64,000 nucleotides of DNA from contig NZ_LMMJ01000012.1 in NCBI RefSeq assembly GCF_001422205.1, positions 1 to 64,000 on the forward strand. Reading direction: 5' to 3'. The position numbers and the translations under genes were made by a program. Positions within the stretch are counted from its first letter, which is position 1; every line of letters starts with the position of its first letter. Under the pieces are notes generated by a model. It made no database searches and was not told where the DNA came from. It worked only from the letters and a program-made list of their open reading frames with translations. Below are positions 51,514-60,633 of this stretch, piece after piece. This DNA is from Curtobacterium sp. Leaf261. Its GTDB lineage: Bacteria > Actinomycetota > Actinomycetes > Actinomycetales > Microbacteriaceae.

Positions 51514-52455
51514 ATGACCGAGACCGCGCCGGAGGACGCCCGGCTCAGCCGGGCGGTCGGGGTGTTCCTCGACGACCTGCAGCACGCGCGGGGACTGAGC
51601 TCGCAGACGGTCCGCGCGTACTCCGCGGACCTCGAGGGGCTGCTCGTCTTCGTCGGTTCGCGGGGTGTGGGCACGACCGCCGGCCTGAGCCTCGACCTGC
51701 TCCGAGACTGGCTCTGGGACGCGACCGAGCGGGGCCTCGCTCGGAACACCATCGCGCGGCGCGCCTCGTCCGTCCGGGCATTCACCCGGTGGGCGAGCGA
51801 GCGTGGCGCGATGCCGACCGACCCCGGCGCGCGCCTCAGGACGCCGAAGGCCGCTGCGCATCTGCCGCGGGTCGTCGGTGCCGACGCGGTGCGCGAGATC
51901 CTGGACGGACTCGACGACCGGGCGGAGGGCGGTGCCCCGTCCGCGCTCCGAGATCGAGCCGTGGTCGAACTGCTGTACGCGTCCGCGCTCCGCGTGAGCG
52001 AGCTCGTCGGCATCGACGTGGGCGACGTCGACCGAACCAGGCTCACGGTGCGGGTGCTCGGGAAGGGTGGCCGGGAGCGCGTCGTCCCCTTCGGTGTCCC
52101 TGCGCACGACGCCCTCGGGGCATGGCTCGACGCCGGACGCCCCGTGCTCCTCGAGCGCGCGTCGGCCCCCGGGCCCGGGCAGGCGATGTTCCTCGGCGAT
52201 CGCGGTGCTCGACTCGGGGTCCGGAGCGTCTACCGGACCATCGCGCGTGTCCTCGACGGCAACCCCGGGCAGGGGCCGCGTGGACCGCACACGTTCCGGC
52301 ACACCGCCGCGACGCACCTGCTCGACGGCGGGGCCGACCTCCGAGCGGTGCAGGAGCTCCTGGGGCACGCCAGCCTCGGCACGACGCAGATCTACACGCA
52401 CGTCTCCTCGACGCGACTCCGCGAGGTCTACCGGACGGCCCACCCGCGCGCCTGA
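51514..52455 (+). CDS. xerC: Tyrosine recombinase XerC
   Basis: 313 residues. N-terminal SAM-like core-binding domain (LSSQTVRAYSADLEGLLVFV...RNTIARRASSVRAFTRWA). The catalytic residues are Arg160 (ALRVSELVG), His259-x-x-Arg262 (HTFRHTAATHLL), His285 (LLGHASLGTTQ) and Tyr294 (IYTHVS). The best reading is the housekeeping dimer-resolution recombinase, given its length, the location after dprA and no adjacent att-like or phage sequences. ATG 51514. Confidence 0.92.
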   Translation: MTETAPEDARLSRAVGVFLDDLQHARGLSSQTVRAYSADLEGLLVFVGSRGVGTTAGLSLDLLRDWLWDATERGLARNTIARRASSVRAFTRWASERGAMPTDPGARLRTPKAAAHLPRVVGADAVREILDGLDDRAEGGAPSALRDRAVVELLYASALRVSELVGIDVGDVDRTRLTVRVLGKGGRERVVPFGVPAHDALGAWLDAGRPVLLERASAPGPGQAMFLGDRGARLGVRSVYRTIARVLDGNPGQGPRGPHTFRHTAATHLLDGGADLRAVQELLGHASLGTTQIYTHVSSTRLREVYRTAHPRA

Positions 52456-52512
52456 CCCACCGACCCGTCGATCCTCGGGGCGGGTGCCCACCGCCGCAGC
52501 CGACATGACGTC

Positions 52513-52556
52513 GGGGTCGGGGTCGGGGTCGGGTTCGGGTTCGAGTTCGGGTTCGG
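52513..52556. repeat. G-rich hexanucleotide array with G-quadruplex potential
   Basis: GGGGTC units are followed by GGGTTC units: at least five runs of three or more G separated by 2-3 bases on the plus strand. It lies between the stops of convergent xerC and the M23 peptidase gene, 57 bases after xerC. Confidence 0.8.
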
Positions 52557-52606
52557 CGTTGGTCTGTCCCTCGCAGAGGCATGTCCGGACCACCGGGAGG
52601 GCCGCG

Positions 52607-53221
52607 TCACCCGATGGGGAGGAGCACCGGCCACGCCGGCGTCCCGAGGTACGGGCGCGGGTCGACGTACCGATCATCGATCCGCGCGCCGAGATGCAGG
52701 CACGGTGCCGAGGCCGGACAGTGCCCGACCGTCACGGTGCCGACGCCCTGGCCACGCACGACGGAGTCTCCGGCTCCGACGGTCGGAGCGACCGAGTCGA
52801 TCGTGCTGACCAGTCCGCCGCCGTGGTCGATGGTGACGACACCCCGCCCGGCCACCTGACCGGCGAACGCGACGTGCCCGTCGGCCGGCGCGAGGGCAGG
52901 ACCGCCGATCGTCGCCGCGACGTCGAGACCGCGGTGGCCCGGACCGTAGTCGTTCGCCGGCGGCTCGAACGGGCGGAGCACGACCCGTGACCCGGTCGGC
53001 CAGGCCCACCGACCCTCGACCGTCACGGGGGTGCTGCCGACGGCCGCGTCCCGGGCGAGCGGACGGACGCCGCCGATCGAACCGTCGTGACGACCGCCAC
53101 CGTGCCCCGCGTCCCAGCCGCCGCCACCGACCATGACAGCCAGCACCGTCAGTGCACCCGCGGTGCGTCGCGCCACCCGGAAACCCCATCTGAGCGCCCA
53201 TGCGCCGACCCTCCGTCGCAT
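52607..53221 (-). CDS. M23-family (LytM-like) peptidase
   Basis: 204 residues. An N-terminal signal or anchor (RVARRTAGALTVLAVMVGG) and a Gly/His-rich linker precede the LytM domain. Metal motifs are GHRGLDVAA (His and Asp) and CLHLGARI, where Cys replaces the first His of the usual HxH, a variation also known in actinobacterial members of this position. It probably remodels peptidoglycan or activates amidases. ATG 53221 lies 8 bases after GGAGG; a GTG one codon earlier is too close. Such a gene commonly precedes rpsB. Confidence 0.85.
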   Translation of the reverse strand: MRRRVGAWALRWGFRVARRTAGALTVLAVMVGGGGWDAGHGGGRHDGSIGGVRPLARDAAVGSTPVTVEGRWAWPTGSRVVLRPFEPPANDYGPGHRGLDVAATIGGPALAPADGHVAFAGQVAGRGVVTIDHGGGLVSTIDSVAPTVGAGDSVVRGQGVGTVTVGHCPASAPCLHLGARIDDRYVDPRPYLGTPAWPVLLPIG

Positions 53222-53224
53222 CAC

Positions 53225-53563
53225 CCCTCCCTCCGCTCACCGTCCAGGTTCGCGGGTCCGGACGTGAGCGGCGGCGGAGGCGACCTGTCCTGTGGACGGG
53301 TGCCGGGCCTCCCGTCCGGTGGAGGACAGGGCGACCCGACGCCACGCGGGCGACCCGACGCCACGCGTGCGACGCGCCCCACCCGCCCGCACCGGCGCCA
53401 CCCGCCCGCCGAACGCGCCCGCGGAATGCGCCCGGCCGCGCGGGGGAGTACGGTGGGCGTCGCTCCGGACACAGCATCGCCGCACGGACGGCGATCAGCC
53501 GACCTCGGAGCACCGTGCACGACGCTCATCATCGCGCGCACGACGGCGGGACGAAGGAGCATC
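53225..53563. other. Intergenic region between divergent M23 peptidase and sugar transporter
   Basis: 339 bases without a credible gene. It holds a palindrome CCTGTCC...GGACGGG...CCCGTCC...GGACAGG (53284-53340) related to family 1, a direct repeat GCGACCCGACGCCACGCG (two copies, about 53330-53365), and the AAGGAG ribosome-binding site of the transporter. No clear promoter hexamers are visible. Confidence 0.7.
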
Positions 53564-55006
53564 GTGACCACAGCGAAGGCCGGGCAGCAGCCCGACAAGG
53601 CGTTCAAGGGGAAGGTCACGGCGTTCGCGATCGCGGCGGCCGTCGGCGGGTTCCTCTTCGGGTTCGACTCGTCGGTGATCAACGGTGCCGAGAAGGCGAT
53701 CACCACCCAGTTCAGCCTGTCCGCAGGTGGCAGCGGCTTCGCCGTCGCGAGCGCACTCATCGGGTGTGCCTTCGGCGCGTTCTTCGCCGGGCGCATCGCG
53801 GACCGCGTGGGCCGCACCCGCGTGATGTTCATCGCGGCGATCCTCTTCTTTGTCAGCTCGGTGCTCGTGGCGTTCTCGTTCGGCACCGTCGACTTCATCA
53901 TCTGGCGCCTCGTCGGCGGGCTCGGCATCGGTACCGCATCGGTCATCGCTCCGGCCTACATCTCCGAGGTCTCGCCGAAGGGCATCCGCGGTCGCCTGGC
54001 GTCGTTCCAGCAGCTCGCGATCACGCTCGGCATCTTCGCCGCCCTCCTGTCCGACCAGCTGGTCGCGACGGGTGCGGGCGGTGACGCCTCGAACGACTTC
54101 TGGGGTCTCGAGGCCTGGCGTTGGATGTTCCTCGTCGGCGTCATCCCCGCGGTGGTCTACGGCGTGCTCGCGCTGATCCTGCCCGAGTCGCCGCGGTACC
54201 TGGCGGCGAAGGGTCGCAAGGAGGACGCTCGAGAGGTCCTCACCAAGATCGTCCCGAGTGACACCGTCGACATCTCGCTGGATGAGATCGAGGACGGCCT
54301 GCGCCGCGAGGAACACCAGGAGAAGGGCTCGATCCGCGGCAACCGCTTCGGCCTCCAGCCCATCGTCTGGGTCGGCATCATCCTCGCCGTGCTCCAGCAG
54401 TTCGTCGGCATCAACGTGATCTTCTACTACTCGACGACGCTCTGGCAGGCCGTGGGCTTCAAGGCCTCCGACTCCTTCCTCATCTCGACGATCTCGTCGG
54501 TGATCAACGTCGTCGTGACCTTCGTCGCGATCTTCCTCGTCGACAAGGTCGGCCGCCGCCCGCTGCTGATCAGCGGCTCCGCGGGGATGTTCATCTCGCT
54601 GCTCATGGTCGCGATCGCCTTCAGCCAGTCGGTCCCCGGCGCGAACGGCGACCCGTCCCTGCCGGGCGCGTGGGGCACCATCGCCCTGGTCTTCGCGAAC
54701 CTGTTCGTCGTGTCGTTCGGTGCGACCTGGGGCCCGCTCATGTGGGTGCTCCTCGGCGAGATGTTCCCGAACAAGATCCGTGCGACCGCCCTCGGCATCG
54801 GTTCGGCCGCGAACTGGGTGGCGAACTTCATCGTCACGATCACCTTCCCGGCCCTCTCGCAGTTCAACCTCACGGTCACCTACGGCATCTACGCGCTCTT
54901 CGCCCTCATCTCGTTCTTCTTCATCCTCGCGAAGATCCCGGAGACCAAGGGCCGCTCCCTCGAGGAGATGGGCGTCACCGAGGACGGCGCGACGGTCAAG
55001 GCCTAG
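53564..55006 (+). CDS. MFS sugar porter (GalP/XylE/GlcP-like)
   Basis: 480 residues, 12 hydrophobic helices. Sugar-porter signatures: GGFLFGFDSSVINGA (helix 1), GRIADRVGRTRVM, RLVGGLGIGTASVIAPAYISEVSPKGIRGRL, PESPRYLAAKGR, QQFVGINVIFYYSTTLW, DKVGRRPLLISG, and the C-terminal PETKGRSLEEM. It probably takes up a hexose or pentose by proton symport; the substrate is not determined. GTG follows AAGGAGCATC. A longer open frame upstream to 53087 is not protein-like. Confidence 0.94.
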   Translation: MTTAKAGQQPDKAFKGKVTAFAIAAAVGGFLFGFDSSVINGAEKAITTQFSLSAGGSGFAVASALIGCAFGAFFAGRIADRVGRTRVMFIAAILFFVSSVLVAFSFGTVDFIIWRLVGGLGIGTASVIAPAYISEVSPKGIRGRLASFQQLAITLGIFAALLSDQLVATGAGGDASNDFWGLEAWRWMFLVGVIPAVVYGVLALILPESPRYLAAKGRKEDAREVLTKIVPSDTVDISLDEIEDGLRREEHQEKGSIRGNRFGLQPIVWVGIILAVLQQFVGINVIFYYSTTLWQAVGFKASDSFLISTISSVINVVVTFVAIFLVDKVGRRPLLISGSAGMFISLLMVAIAFSQSVPGANGDPSLPGAWGTIALVFANLFVVSFGATWGPLMWVLLGEMFPNKIRATALGIGSAANWVANFIVTITFPALSQFNLTVTYGIYALFALISFFFILAKIPETKGRSLEEMGVTEDGATVKA

Positions 55007-55341
55007 CCGCTCCCTCGCGACGCGCGGAACCACCGGACGGGAGGCACGGTGCAGGGGAGCAGATCCGCTCACCGGCACCGTGCCTCCCGTCCGCTTGTCC
55101 GCCCCGCAGGGGTGCTAGCATTGGCGCAGCAGCGCGCTGAGCGCTGACTTCGCGTGCCCATCCACCCGCGGTGTCCTCCGGACGCCGGCGGGTGTGGCGC
55201 TCCCGACCATCGGTCCCTGTCATCAGGGCGGTCGCGTGCCAGGGCACCAGGGATCGTGGTCGCCGACCACATCGACAAACCGCAAACCGCACACGTCGTG
55301 CCCGTTCCGGGCGCGCCTGTGCTGAGAACAGGAGAACGGCC
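55007..55341. other. Intergenic region and leader of rpsB
   Basis: 335 bases. A family 1 palindrome fills 55033-55093. TAGCAT (55116-55121) with TTGTCC (55095-55100) is a possible promoter, though the 15-base spacer is short. The following leader of about 210 bases can fold: CCACCCGC pairs with GCGGGTGTGG around 55161-55196. The leader could hold autogenous control by S2; this is not established. Confidence 0.6.
55033..55093. repeat. REP-like palindrome, family 1, symmetric B-B form
   Basis: Both arms are the B variant: CGGACGGGAGGCACGGTGC and its complement GCACCGTGCCTCCCGTCCG, separated by about 22 bases. Unlike the A-B copies, this stem is perfect for 19 bp. It lies between the transporter stop and the rpsB promoter. 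Confidence 0.85.
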
Positions 55342-56349
55342 ATGGCCGTCGTCACCATCCGCCAGCTGCTCGACAGCGGCGTGCACTTCGGGCACCAGAC
55401 CCGCCGGTGGAACCCGAAAGTCAAGCGCTTCATCCTCGCCGAGCGCTCGGGCATCCACATCATCGACCTGCAGCAGTCGCTGTCCTACATCGACCGCGCC
55501 TACGACTTCGTCAAGGAGACCGTCGCCCACGGTGGCACGATCCTCTTCGTCGGCACCAAGAAGCAGGCGCAGAACTCGATCGCCGAGCAGGCGACCCGTG
55601 TCGGCCAGCCGTACGTCAACCAGCGTTGGCTCGGTGGGCTCCTCACGAACTTCCAGACGGTCTCCAAGCGCCTCCAGCGCATGAAGGAGCTCGAGGAGAT
55701 CGACTTCGACGACACCACGAAGGGCTTCACCAAGAAGGAGCTCCTCATCAAGAAGCGCGAGCTGGACAAGCTCCACAAGACCCTCGGTGGTATCCGCAAC
55801 CTCACGCGGACCCCGAGCGCGCTCTGGATCGTCGACACCAAGAAGGAGCACCTCGCGATCGACGAGGCGCAGAAGCTCGGCATCCCGGTCATCGCGATCC
55901 TCGACACGAACTGCGACCCGGACGAGATCACCTACCCGATCCCGGGCAACGACGACGCGATCCGCTCCGTCGGTCTGCTCACGCGCATCGTCGCCGACGC
56001 CGCCGCGGAGGGCCTGACGGTCCGCCACCAGGGCAGCCCCGAGGAGCCCGCAGAGCCCCTCGCCGACTGGGAGAAGGAGCTGCTCGGCAGCTCCGAGACC
56101 CCGGCCGCCGACGCAGCTCCGGCTGCCGACGCAGCGCCGGCCGCCGACGCAGCGCCCGCCGACGCAGCCCCGGCCGCCGACGCAGCGCCCGCCGACGCAG
56201 CCCCGGCTGCCGAGGTCGAGGTCCCGGTCGAGGAGAACGACGCGGACGCCCAGGTCGCTGCGAAGGAGATCGGCGAGCCGGTCGAGGACAAGAACGCAGA
56301 GCCGACGGCCGAGGCCGCCGCCGCTGCGGAGACCACCCCCGCCGAATAG
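55342..56349 (+). CDS. rpsB: 30S ribosomal protein S2
   Basis: 335 residues. [28 protein letters not shown] and [15 protein letters not shown] are S2 signatures; the conserved core ends near residue 240. The tail of about 85 residues contains an ADAAPA tandem repeat (nucleotides about 56101-56215) and an acidic end, typical of actinobacterial S2 but low in complexity. ATG follows AGGAG. Next gene tsf. Confidence 0.97.
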   Translation: MAVVTIRQLLDSGVHFGHQTRRWNPKVKRFILAERSGIHIIDLQQSLSYIDRAYDFVKETVAHGGTILFVGTKKQAQNSIAEQATRVGQPYVNQRWLGGLLTNFQTVSKRLQRMKELEEIDFDDTTKGFTKKELLIKKRELDKLHKTLGGIRNLTRTPSALWIVDTKKEHLAIDEAQKLGIPVIAILDTNCDPDEITYPIPGNDDAIRSVGLLTRIVADAAAEGLTVRHQGSPEEPAEPLADWEKELLGSSETPAADAAPAADAAPAADAAPADAAPAADAAPADAAPAAEVEVPVEENDADAQVAAKEIGEPVEDKNAEPTAEAAAAAETTPAE

Positions 56350-56358
56350 GCACCAGCA

Positions 56359-56401
56359 CCGCGACGGAGGCGTCGGATCATCTCCGGCGCCTCCGTCGCG
56401 G
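56359..56401 (+). terminator. Hairpin between rpsB and tsf
   Basis: CCGCGACGGAGGCG pairs perfectly with CGCCTCCGTCGCGG (14 bp) around a 15-base loop, 9 bases after the rpsB stop, with no T run. It is likely an attenuator that lowers tsf relative to rpsB, as known for this operon in other bacteria (inference). Confidence 0.7.
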
Positions 56402-56451
56402 CGCACCCCCCAGACAGCAATCCACGCGAAGTCCAGAAAGGACCCACAGTC

Positions 56452-57279
56452 ATGGCCAACTACAGCGCCGCTGACGTGAAGACCCTGCGTGACCGCCTCG
56501 GTGCGGGCATGCTCGACAGCAAGAACGCGCTCGTCGAGGCAGACGGCGACATCGAGAAGGCCATCGAGATCCTCCGGGTCAAGGGCCTCAAGGGTGTCGC
56601 GAAGCGCGAGGGCCGTGCGACGACCGCCGGTCTCGTGACCGCCGCCGCGACCGACTCCGCCGCGACGCTCATCGAGCTCGCGAGCGAGACCGACTTCGTC
56701 GCGAAGAACGACCGCTTCGTCGCGCTCGCCTCCGAGGTCCTCGGTGCCGTGCAGTCCGCCGATGCAGCCGACGTCGCCGCGGGGAACGCCGCCGACGTCG
56801 ACGGGCAGAGCGTGTCGGACTTCATCAACGACAACGCCGCACTGCTCGGCGAGAAGGTCGAACTCCGCACGGTCACCCGTGTCGAGGGCTCGAACTTCGC
56901 GATCTACCTGCACAAGACGAGCCAGGACCTGCCCCCGCAGGTCGGCGTCGTCGTCGCCTTCGCCGGTGACGACACCGAGACGGCCCGCTCGATCGCGCAG
57001 CACATCGCGTTCGCGGACCCGAAGTACCTCGCCCGCGAGGACGTCCCCGAGTCCGACGTCGCGCGCGAGCGTGCGATCGTCGAGGAGACCACGCGTGCCG
57101 AGGGCAAGCCGGAGGCCGCGCTCCCGAAGATCATCGAGGGGCGCCTCACCGGCTTCTTCAAGGAGATCGCGCTGCTCGAGCAGGGCTACGCCAAGGACCC
57201 GAAGCTGACGGTGGCCAAGGTCGCCGAGGCCGCGGGCATCACGATCGAGGGCTTCGCCCGCATCAAGGTCGGCGCCTAA
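56452..57279 (+). CDS. tsf: Elongation factor Ts
   Basis: Nucleotide-exchange factor for EF-Tu. 275 residues: KTLRDRLGAGMLDSKNALVEADGDIEKAIEILRVKGLKG (UBA-like N-terminus) and ELASETDFVAKNDRFVAL (the TDFV motif that contacts EF-Tu). The length is normal. ATG after AAAGGA. Confidence 0.97.
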   Translation: MANYSAADVKTLRDRLGAGMLDSKNALVEADGDIEKAIEILRVKGLKGVAKREGRATTAGLVTAAATDSAATLIELASETDFVAKNDRFVALASEVLGAVQSADAADVAAGNAADVDGQSVSDFINDNAALLGEKVELRTVTRVEGSNFAIYLHKTSQDLPPQVGVVVAFAGDDTETARSIAQHIAFADPKYLAREDVPESDVARERAIVEETTRAEGKPEAALPKIIEGRLTGFFKEIALLEQGYAKDPKLTVAKVAEAAGITIEGFARIKVGA

Positions 57280-57291
57280 GCAGCACATGAG

Positions 57292-57323
57292 CGGGGTCCG
57301 GAACCATCAGGTTCCGGACCCCG
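57292..57323 (+). terminator. tsf terminator
   Basis: CGGGGTCCGGAAC (57292-57304) pairs perfectly with GTTCCGGACCCCG (57311-57323), loop CATCAG, followed by TCGTCAT. It lies 12 bases after tsf. Confidence 0.85.
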
Positions 57324-57427
57324 TCGTCATGCCCGGAGCTGGTCACCGCTCCGGCGACGACGTGGCCCGGCGGCGACCCGCGGGGCTGTAGATTCCTCTC
57401 CAGACTGTTCGACGAAGGGTGCCCCAC

Positions 57428-58147
57428 ATGACCGACGAGAAGACCGGACGACGACGGGTCCTGCTGAAGCTCTCGGGGGAGGCCTTCGGAGCCGGCTCGC
57501 TGGGTGTCAACCCCGACGTGATCGGCGCGATCGCCCGGGAGATCGCCGAGGCGGCACGCGAGGTCGAGGTCGCGATCGTCGTCGGCGGCGGGAACTTCTT
57601 CCGCGGTGCCGAACTGAGCCAGCGCGGCATGGACCGCGGCCGTGCGGACTACATGGGCATGCTCGGAACGGTGATGAACGCGCTCGCGCTCCAGGACTTC
57701 CTCGAGCAGGCCGGGGCGGCGACCCGCGTGCAGTCGGCAATCTCGATGACCCAGGTCGCCGAGCCGTACATCCCGCGGCGTGCCGCGCGACACCTGGAGA
57801 AGGGCCGCATCGTGATCTTCGGTGCCGGCGCAGGGCTGCCGTACTTCTCGACCGACACGGTCGCCGCGCAGCGCGCCCTCGAGATCGGCGCGCAGGAGGT
57901 CCTCGTCGCCAAGAACGGCGTCGACGGCGTCTACTCGGCCGACCCGAAGAAGGACCCGACCGCCGAGAAGCTGCACCACGTCACCTACCAGGACGCGCTC
58001 CTCCGCGGGCTGAAGGTCGTCGACGCGACCGCCTTCAGCCTCTGCATGGACAACGGCATGCCGATGCACGTCTTCGGCATGGAGGGCGACGGGAACGTCG
58101 CCGCCGCCATCCGCGGGGAGCGGATCGGCACCGTCGTCAGCAACTGA
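57428..58147 (+). CDS. pyrH: Uridylate kinase
   Basis: Phosphorylates UMP to UDP; amino-acid-kinase fold hexamer. 239 residues: [99 protein letters not shown] 57428 lies well behind GAAGGG; an in-frame GTG 3 codons upstream is too close to it. Confidence 0.97.
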   Translation: MTDEKTGRRRVLLKLSGEAFGAGSLGVNPDVIGAIAREIAEAAREVEVAIVVGGGNFFRGAELSQRGMDRGRADYMGMLGTVMNALALQDFLEQAGAATRVQSAISMTQVAEPYIPRRAARHLEKGRIVIFGAGAGLPYFSTDTVAAQRALEIGAQEVLVAKNGVDGVYSADPKKDPTAEKLHHVTYQDALLRGLKVVDATAFSLCMDNGMPMHVFGMEGDGNVAAAIRGERIGTVVSN

Positions 58148-58176
58148 CGGTCGCCGGCCGCCGGAGCCGGCACCGT

Positions 58177-58221
58177 CCGGACTGGAGGGACGGTGCCAGC
58201 CCGCACCGTGCCTCCCGTCCG
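58177..58221. repeat. REP-like palindrome, family 1
   Basis: CGGACTGGAGGGACGGTGC (arm A) faces GCACCGTGCCTCCCGTCCG (complement of arm B), separated by CAGCCC. The two stem mismatches fall at the same positions as in other A-B copies. It lies between pyrH and frr. Confidence 0.9.
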
Positions 58222-58294
58222 TCATCCGGTCGCCGACCGTCAGGTCGCGTCGGCGCGCCCCACTAGACTCGATCCGTACCGAAGGAGAACCACC

Positions 58295-58849
58295 GTGATC
58301 AGTGATGTCCTGACCGAGGCCACCGAGAAGATGGCACGAGCCGTCGACGTGGCCAAGGACGACTTCTCGACCGTCCGGACGGGCCGCATCAACGCGGCGC
58401 TGTTCCAGAAGATCCCGGTCGAGTACTACGGGTCGCCCACCCCCCTCGCGCAGATCGCGTCGCTCCAGACGCCCGAGGCCCGCACCCTCATCGTGACGCC
58501 CTACGACAAGACGGCGCTCAAGGAGATCGAGCGTGCGATCGCGACGTTCCCGAACCTCGGCGCGAGCCCCACGAACGACGGCGAGATCGTCCGCGTGACG
58601 ATCCCCGAGCTCACCCAGGACCGCCGCAAGGAGTACGTCAAGATCGTCAAGGGCAAGGGTGAGGACCACCGCGTGGTGATCCGGAACATCCGGCGCAAGG
58701 CGAAGGACGACCTCGACGCGTTGAAGGGCGAGATCTCGGATGACGAGATCTCCCGCGCCGACAAGGAGCTCGAGGCACAGACCAAGAAGTTCGTCGACCA
58801 GATCGACGACGCCCTGAAGAAGAAGGAAGCCGAACTCCTCGAGGTCTGA
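58295..58849 (+). CDS. frr: Ribosome recycling factor
   Basis: 184 residues: [34 protein letters not shown] and [29 protein letters not shown]-type sequence ([17 protein letters not shown]), the RRF signature. With EF-G it splits post-termination ribosomes. GTG follows GAAGGAG. The stop overlaps the cdsA start. Confidence 0.97.
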   Translation: MISDVLTEATEKMARAVDVAKDDFSTVRTGRINAALFQKIPVEYYGSPTPLAQIASLQTPEARTLIVTPYDKTALKEIERAIATFPNLGASPTNDGEIVRVTIPELTQDRRKEYVKIVKGKGEDHRVVIRNIRRKAKDDLDALKGEISDDEISRADKELEAQTKKFVDQIDDALKKKEAELLEV

Positions 58850-59898
58850 TGGATCAGCCAGATCTGATGGACCAGCCCGAGGGGGACCGGCCCGGCCAGG
58901 GTGACGGTGCCACGTCGGAGCAGTCCGCTCGCACTGCCCCCGGGGCTGGGCCGCGGACCGCGCGGGAACGGCGAGCGGACTTCGATGCTCGGGCGCGCGC
59001 CGCACGGACGGACTTCGAGACGCAGCTCCGACAGCGGCGTGCCGAGATGGAGGCGCGCAACCAGCGATTGACCGCTCGGACCGGTCGGAACCTGCCGGCT
59101 GCCATCGGGATCGCCCTGGCGTTCGCCGCGGTGATGCTCGGGAGCCAGCTCGCGTACAAGCCGTCCTTCATGGTCGTCGCGGCGTTCCTCATCGGTGTGG
59201 GCGTGTACGAGCTCGCGAGTGCGATGCGGTTCGGGGGTCGTGACGTCCCCCGGATCCCGAGTGTCATCGCCGGTGTTGCGATCGTGCCCGCGGCGTACTT
59301 CGGGGGACCGGAGGCCGCGCTCGTCGTCCTGCTCGGGGGTGTCGTGCTCATCGCTGCGTGGCGAGCCGTGGAGTTCCTCGGCACGACGCCGAGACTGACG
59401 GTGGCGAGCCTCGGACAGGACGTCGCGGCGGGGCTCTTCGTGCAGCTGTACGTGACCCTGCTCGGCGTCTGCACGGTGCTCCTCACCGCGCTCCCGGACG
59501 GCAACCTCTGGGTGATCGGGTTCGTGGTGGTCGTCGTGGCGGTGGACACCGGCGCGTACGCCACCGGGCTGAACTTCGGCAAGCACCCGATGGCGCCCCG
59601 GATCTCACCCAAGAAGACCTGGGAGGGCTTCGCGGGCTCGGTGACGGCCGCGCTCATCGCCGGCGTGCTGATCTCGTGGCTGATGCTCGGCCAGGCGTGG
59701 TGGTTCGGGCTGGTCCTCGGCGTGCTCATCACGCTGTCCGCGACGCTCGGCGACCTCACCGAGTCGCTCATCAAGCGAGACCTCGGCATCAAGGACATCT
59801 CGACCTTCCTGCCGGGTCACGGCGGCATGCTCGACCGCATCGACAGCGTGCTCCCGTCGGCGGCCGTGGCGTACGTGCTGTACCTCGTCGTGCACTGA
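58849..59898 (+). CDS. cdsA: Phosphatidate cytidylyltransferase
   Basis: Makes CDP-diacylglycerol, the branch point of phospholipid synthesis. 349 residues. The first 80 are hydrophilic and partly helical (RERRADFDARARAARTDFETQLRQRRAEMEARNQR), then about eight membrane helices. The signature near the C-terminus is GHGGMLDRIDSVLPSAAVAYVLY, preceded by KKTWEGFAGSV. ATG overlaps the frr stop; the first codons are a near-duplicate (ATGGATCAGCCAGATCTG / ATGGACCAGCCC). Confidence 0.95.
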   Translation: MDQPDLMDQPEGDRPGQGDGATSEQSARTAPGAGPRTARERRADFDARARAARTDFETQLRQRRAEMEARNQRLTARTGRNLPAAIGIALAFAAVMLGSQLAYKPSFMVVAAFLIGVGVYELASAMRFGGRDVPRIPSVIAGVAIVPAAYFGGPEAALVVLLGGVVLIAAWRAVEFLGTTPRLTVASLGQDVAAGLFVQLYVTLLGVCTVLLTALPDGNLWVIGFVVVVVAVDTGAYATGLNFGKHPMAPRISPKKTWEGFAGSVTAALIAGVLISWLMLGQAWWFGLVLGVLITLSATLGDLTESLIKRDLGIKDISTFLPGHGGMLDRIDSVLPSAAVAYVLYLVVH

Positions 59899-60006
59899 CA
59901 CCCGTCCACCCTGCTGCGCGTCCGCATCGCTCGTCCCCGGACGGTTTCGCAGGTCGTCTGCGGGTCCTCAGGGGTGTCGACGCCCGGGCGGTGGCACAAT
60001 GGCGCC

Positions 60007-60552
60007 GTGCCTTCGACATTCCCGACCGTTGACCGCTCGACCCTCGGCTACGACCCCGACGAGGTCGAACGCTTCCTCGAGGACGCCCGACGCGCGTACA
60101 CCGCGTCCGATGCCGACGACCTCGGTGCCGGCAAGATCCGCGCGACCGCGTTCAGCATGCGGAAGGGCGGGTACTCGACCCAGCACGTCGACGCGGCACT
60201 CGAACGGCTCGAGGACGCCTTCGCCGCGCGTGAACGCGACCGCGAGCTGCAGTCGCGCGGGCAGAAGGCCTGGTACGCCGAGGCGCGCACCAAGGCGTCC
60301 GACATCGTCGCGCGCCTCGATCGTCCGGACGGTCAGCGTTTCGCGAGGAACGGGTTCCTGTCGGTCGGGTACCACCCGAAGGACGTCGACGCGTTCGCCG
60401 GACGGCTGCGCGGCTACTTCCACGACGGCAAGCCGCTGAGCCTCACCGAGGTCCGGGCGATCGTGTTCCGCCCGAAGCACGGCGGCTACCGCGAAGGCCA
60501 GGTCGACGCGGTGCTCGACGCCGTCGTGGACGTCATGCTCGCCGTCCGGTAG
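60007..60552 (+). CDS. DivIVA-domain-containing protein
   Basis: 181 residues with two DivI1A-type repeats. The first is GYDPDEVERFLEDARRAYT followed by IRATAFSMRKGGYSTQHVDAALERLEDAFA. The second is LSVGYHPKDVDAFAGRLRGYF followed by VRAIVFRPKHGGYREGQVDAVLDAVVDVM. The helical linker is charged. The role is unknown; a polar or division-associated function is suggested by the domain. GTG 60007 is chosen because it leads directly into the domain; GTG 59974 is also in frame. Confidence 0.85.
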   Translation: MPSTFPTVDRSTLGYDPDEVERFLEDARRAYTASDADDLGAGKIRATAFSMRKGGYSTQHVDAALERLEDAFAARERDRELQSRGQKAWYAEARTKASDIVARLDRPDGQRFARNGFLSVGYHPKDVDAFAGRLRGYFHDGKPLSLTEVRAIVFRPKHGGYREGQVDAVLDAVVDVMLAVR

Positions 60553-60633
60553 GACGTTCCGCGCAGTCACCGGACACGCATACCGTCCGAATGCTTCGGT
60601 TTCCGTGATCCTTCCGTTACCCTGGTCAGACTC

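Noticed and set aside
51514-52455. Tyrosine recombinase as a phage or island integrase
   Set aside because: Sequence length and motifs, and the dprA-xerC-M23-rpsB surroundings, fit housekeeping XerC; no attachment-site duplication or foreign genes nearby.
53087-53563. N-terminal extension of the sugar porter
   Set aside because: It overlaps the divergent M23 gene and is low complexity. A good ribosome-binding site precedes GTG 53564.
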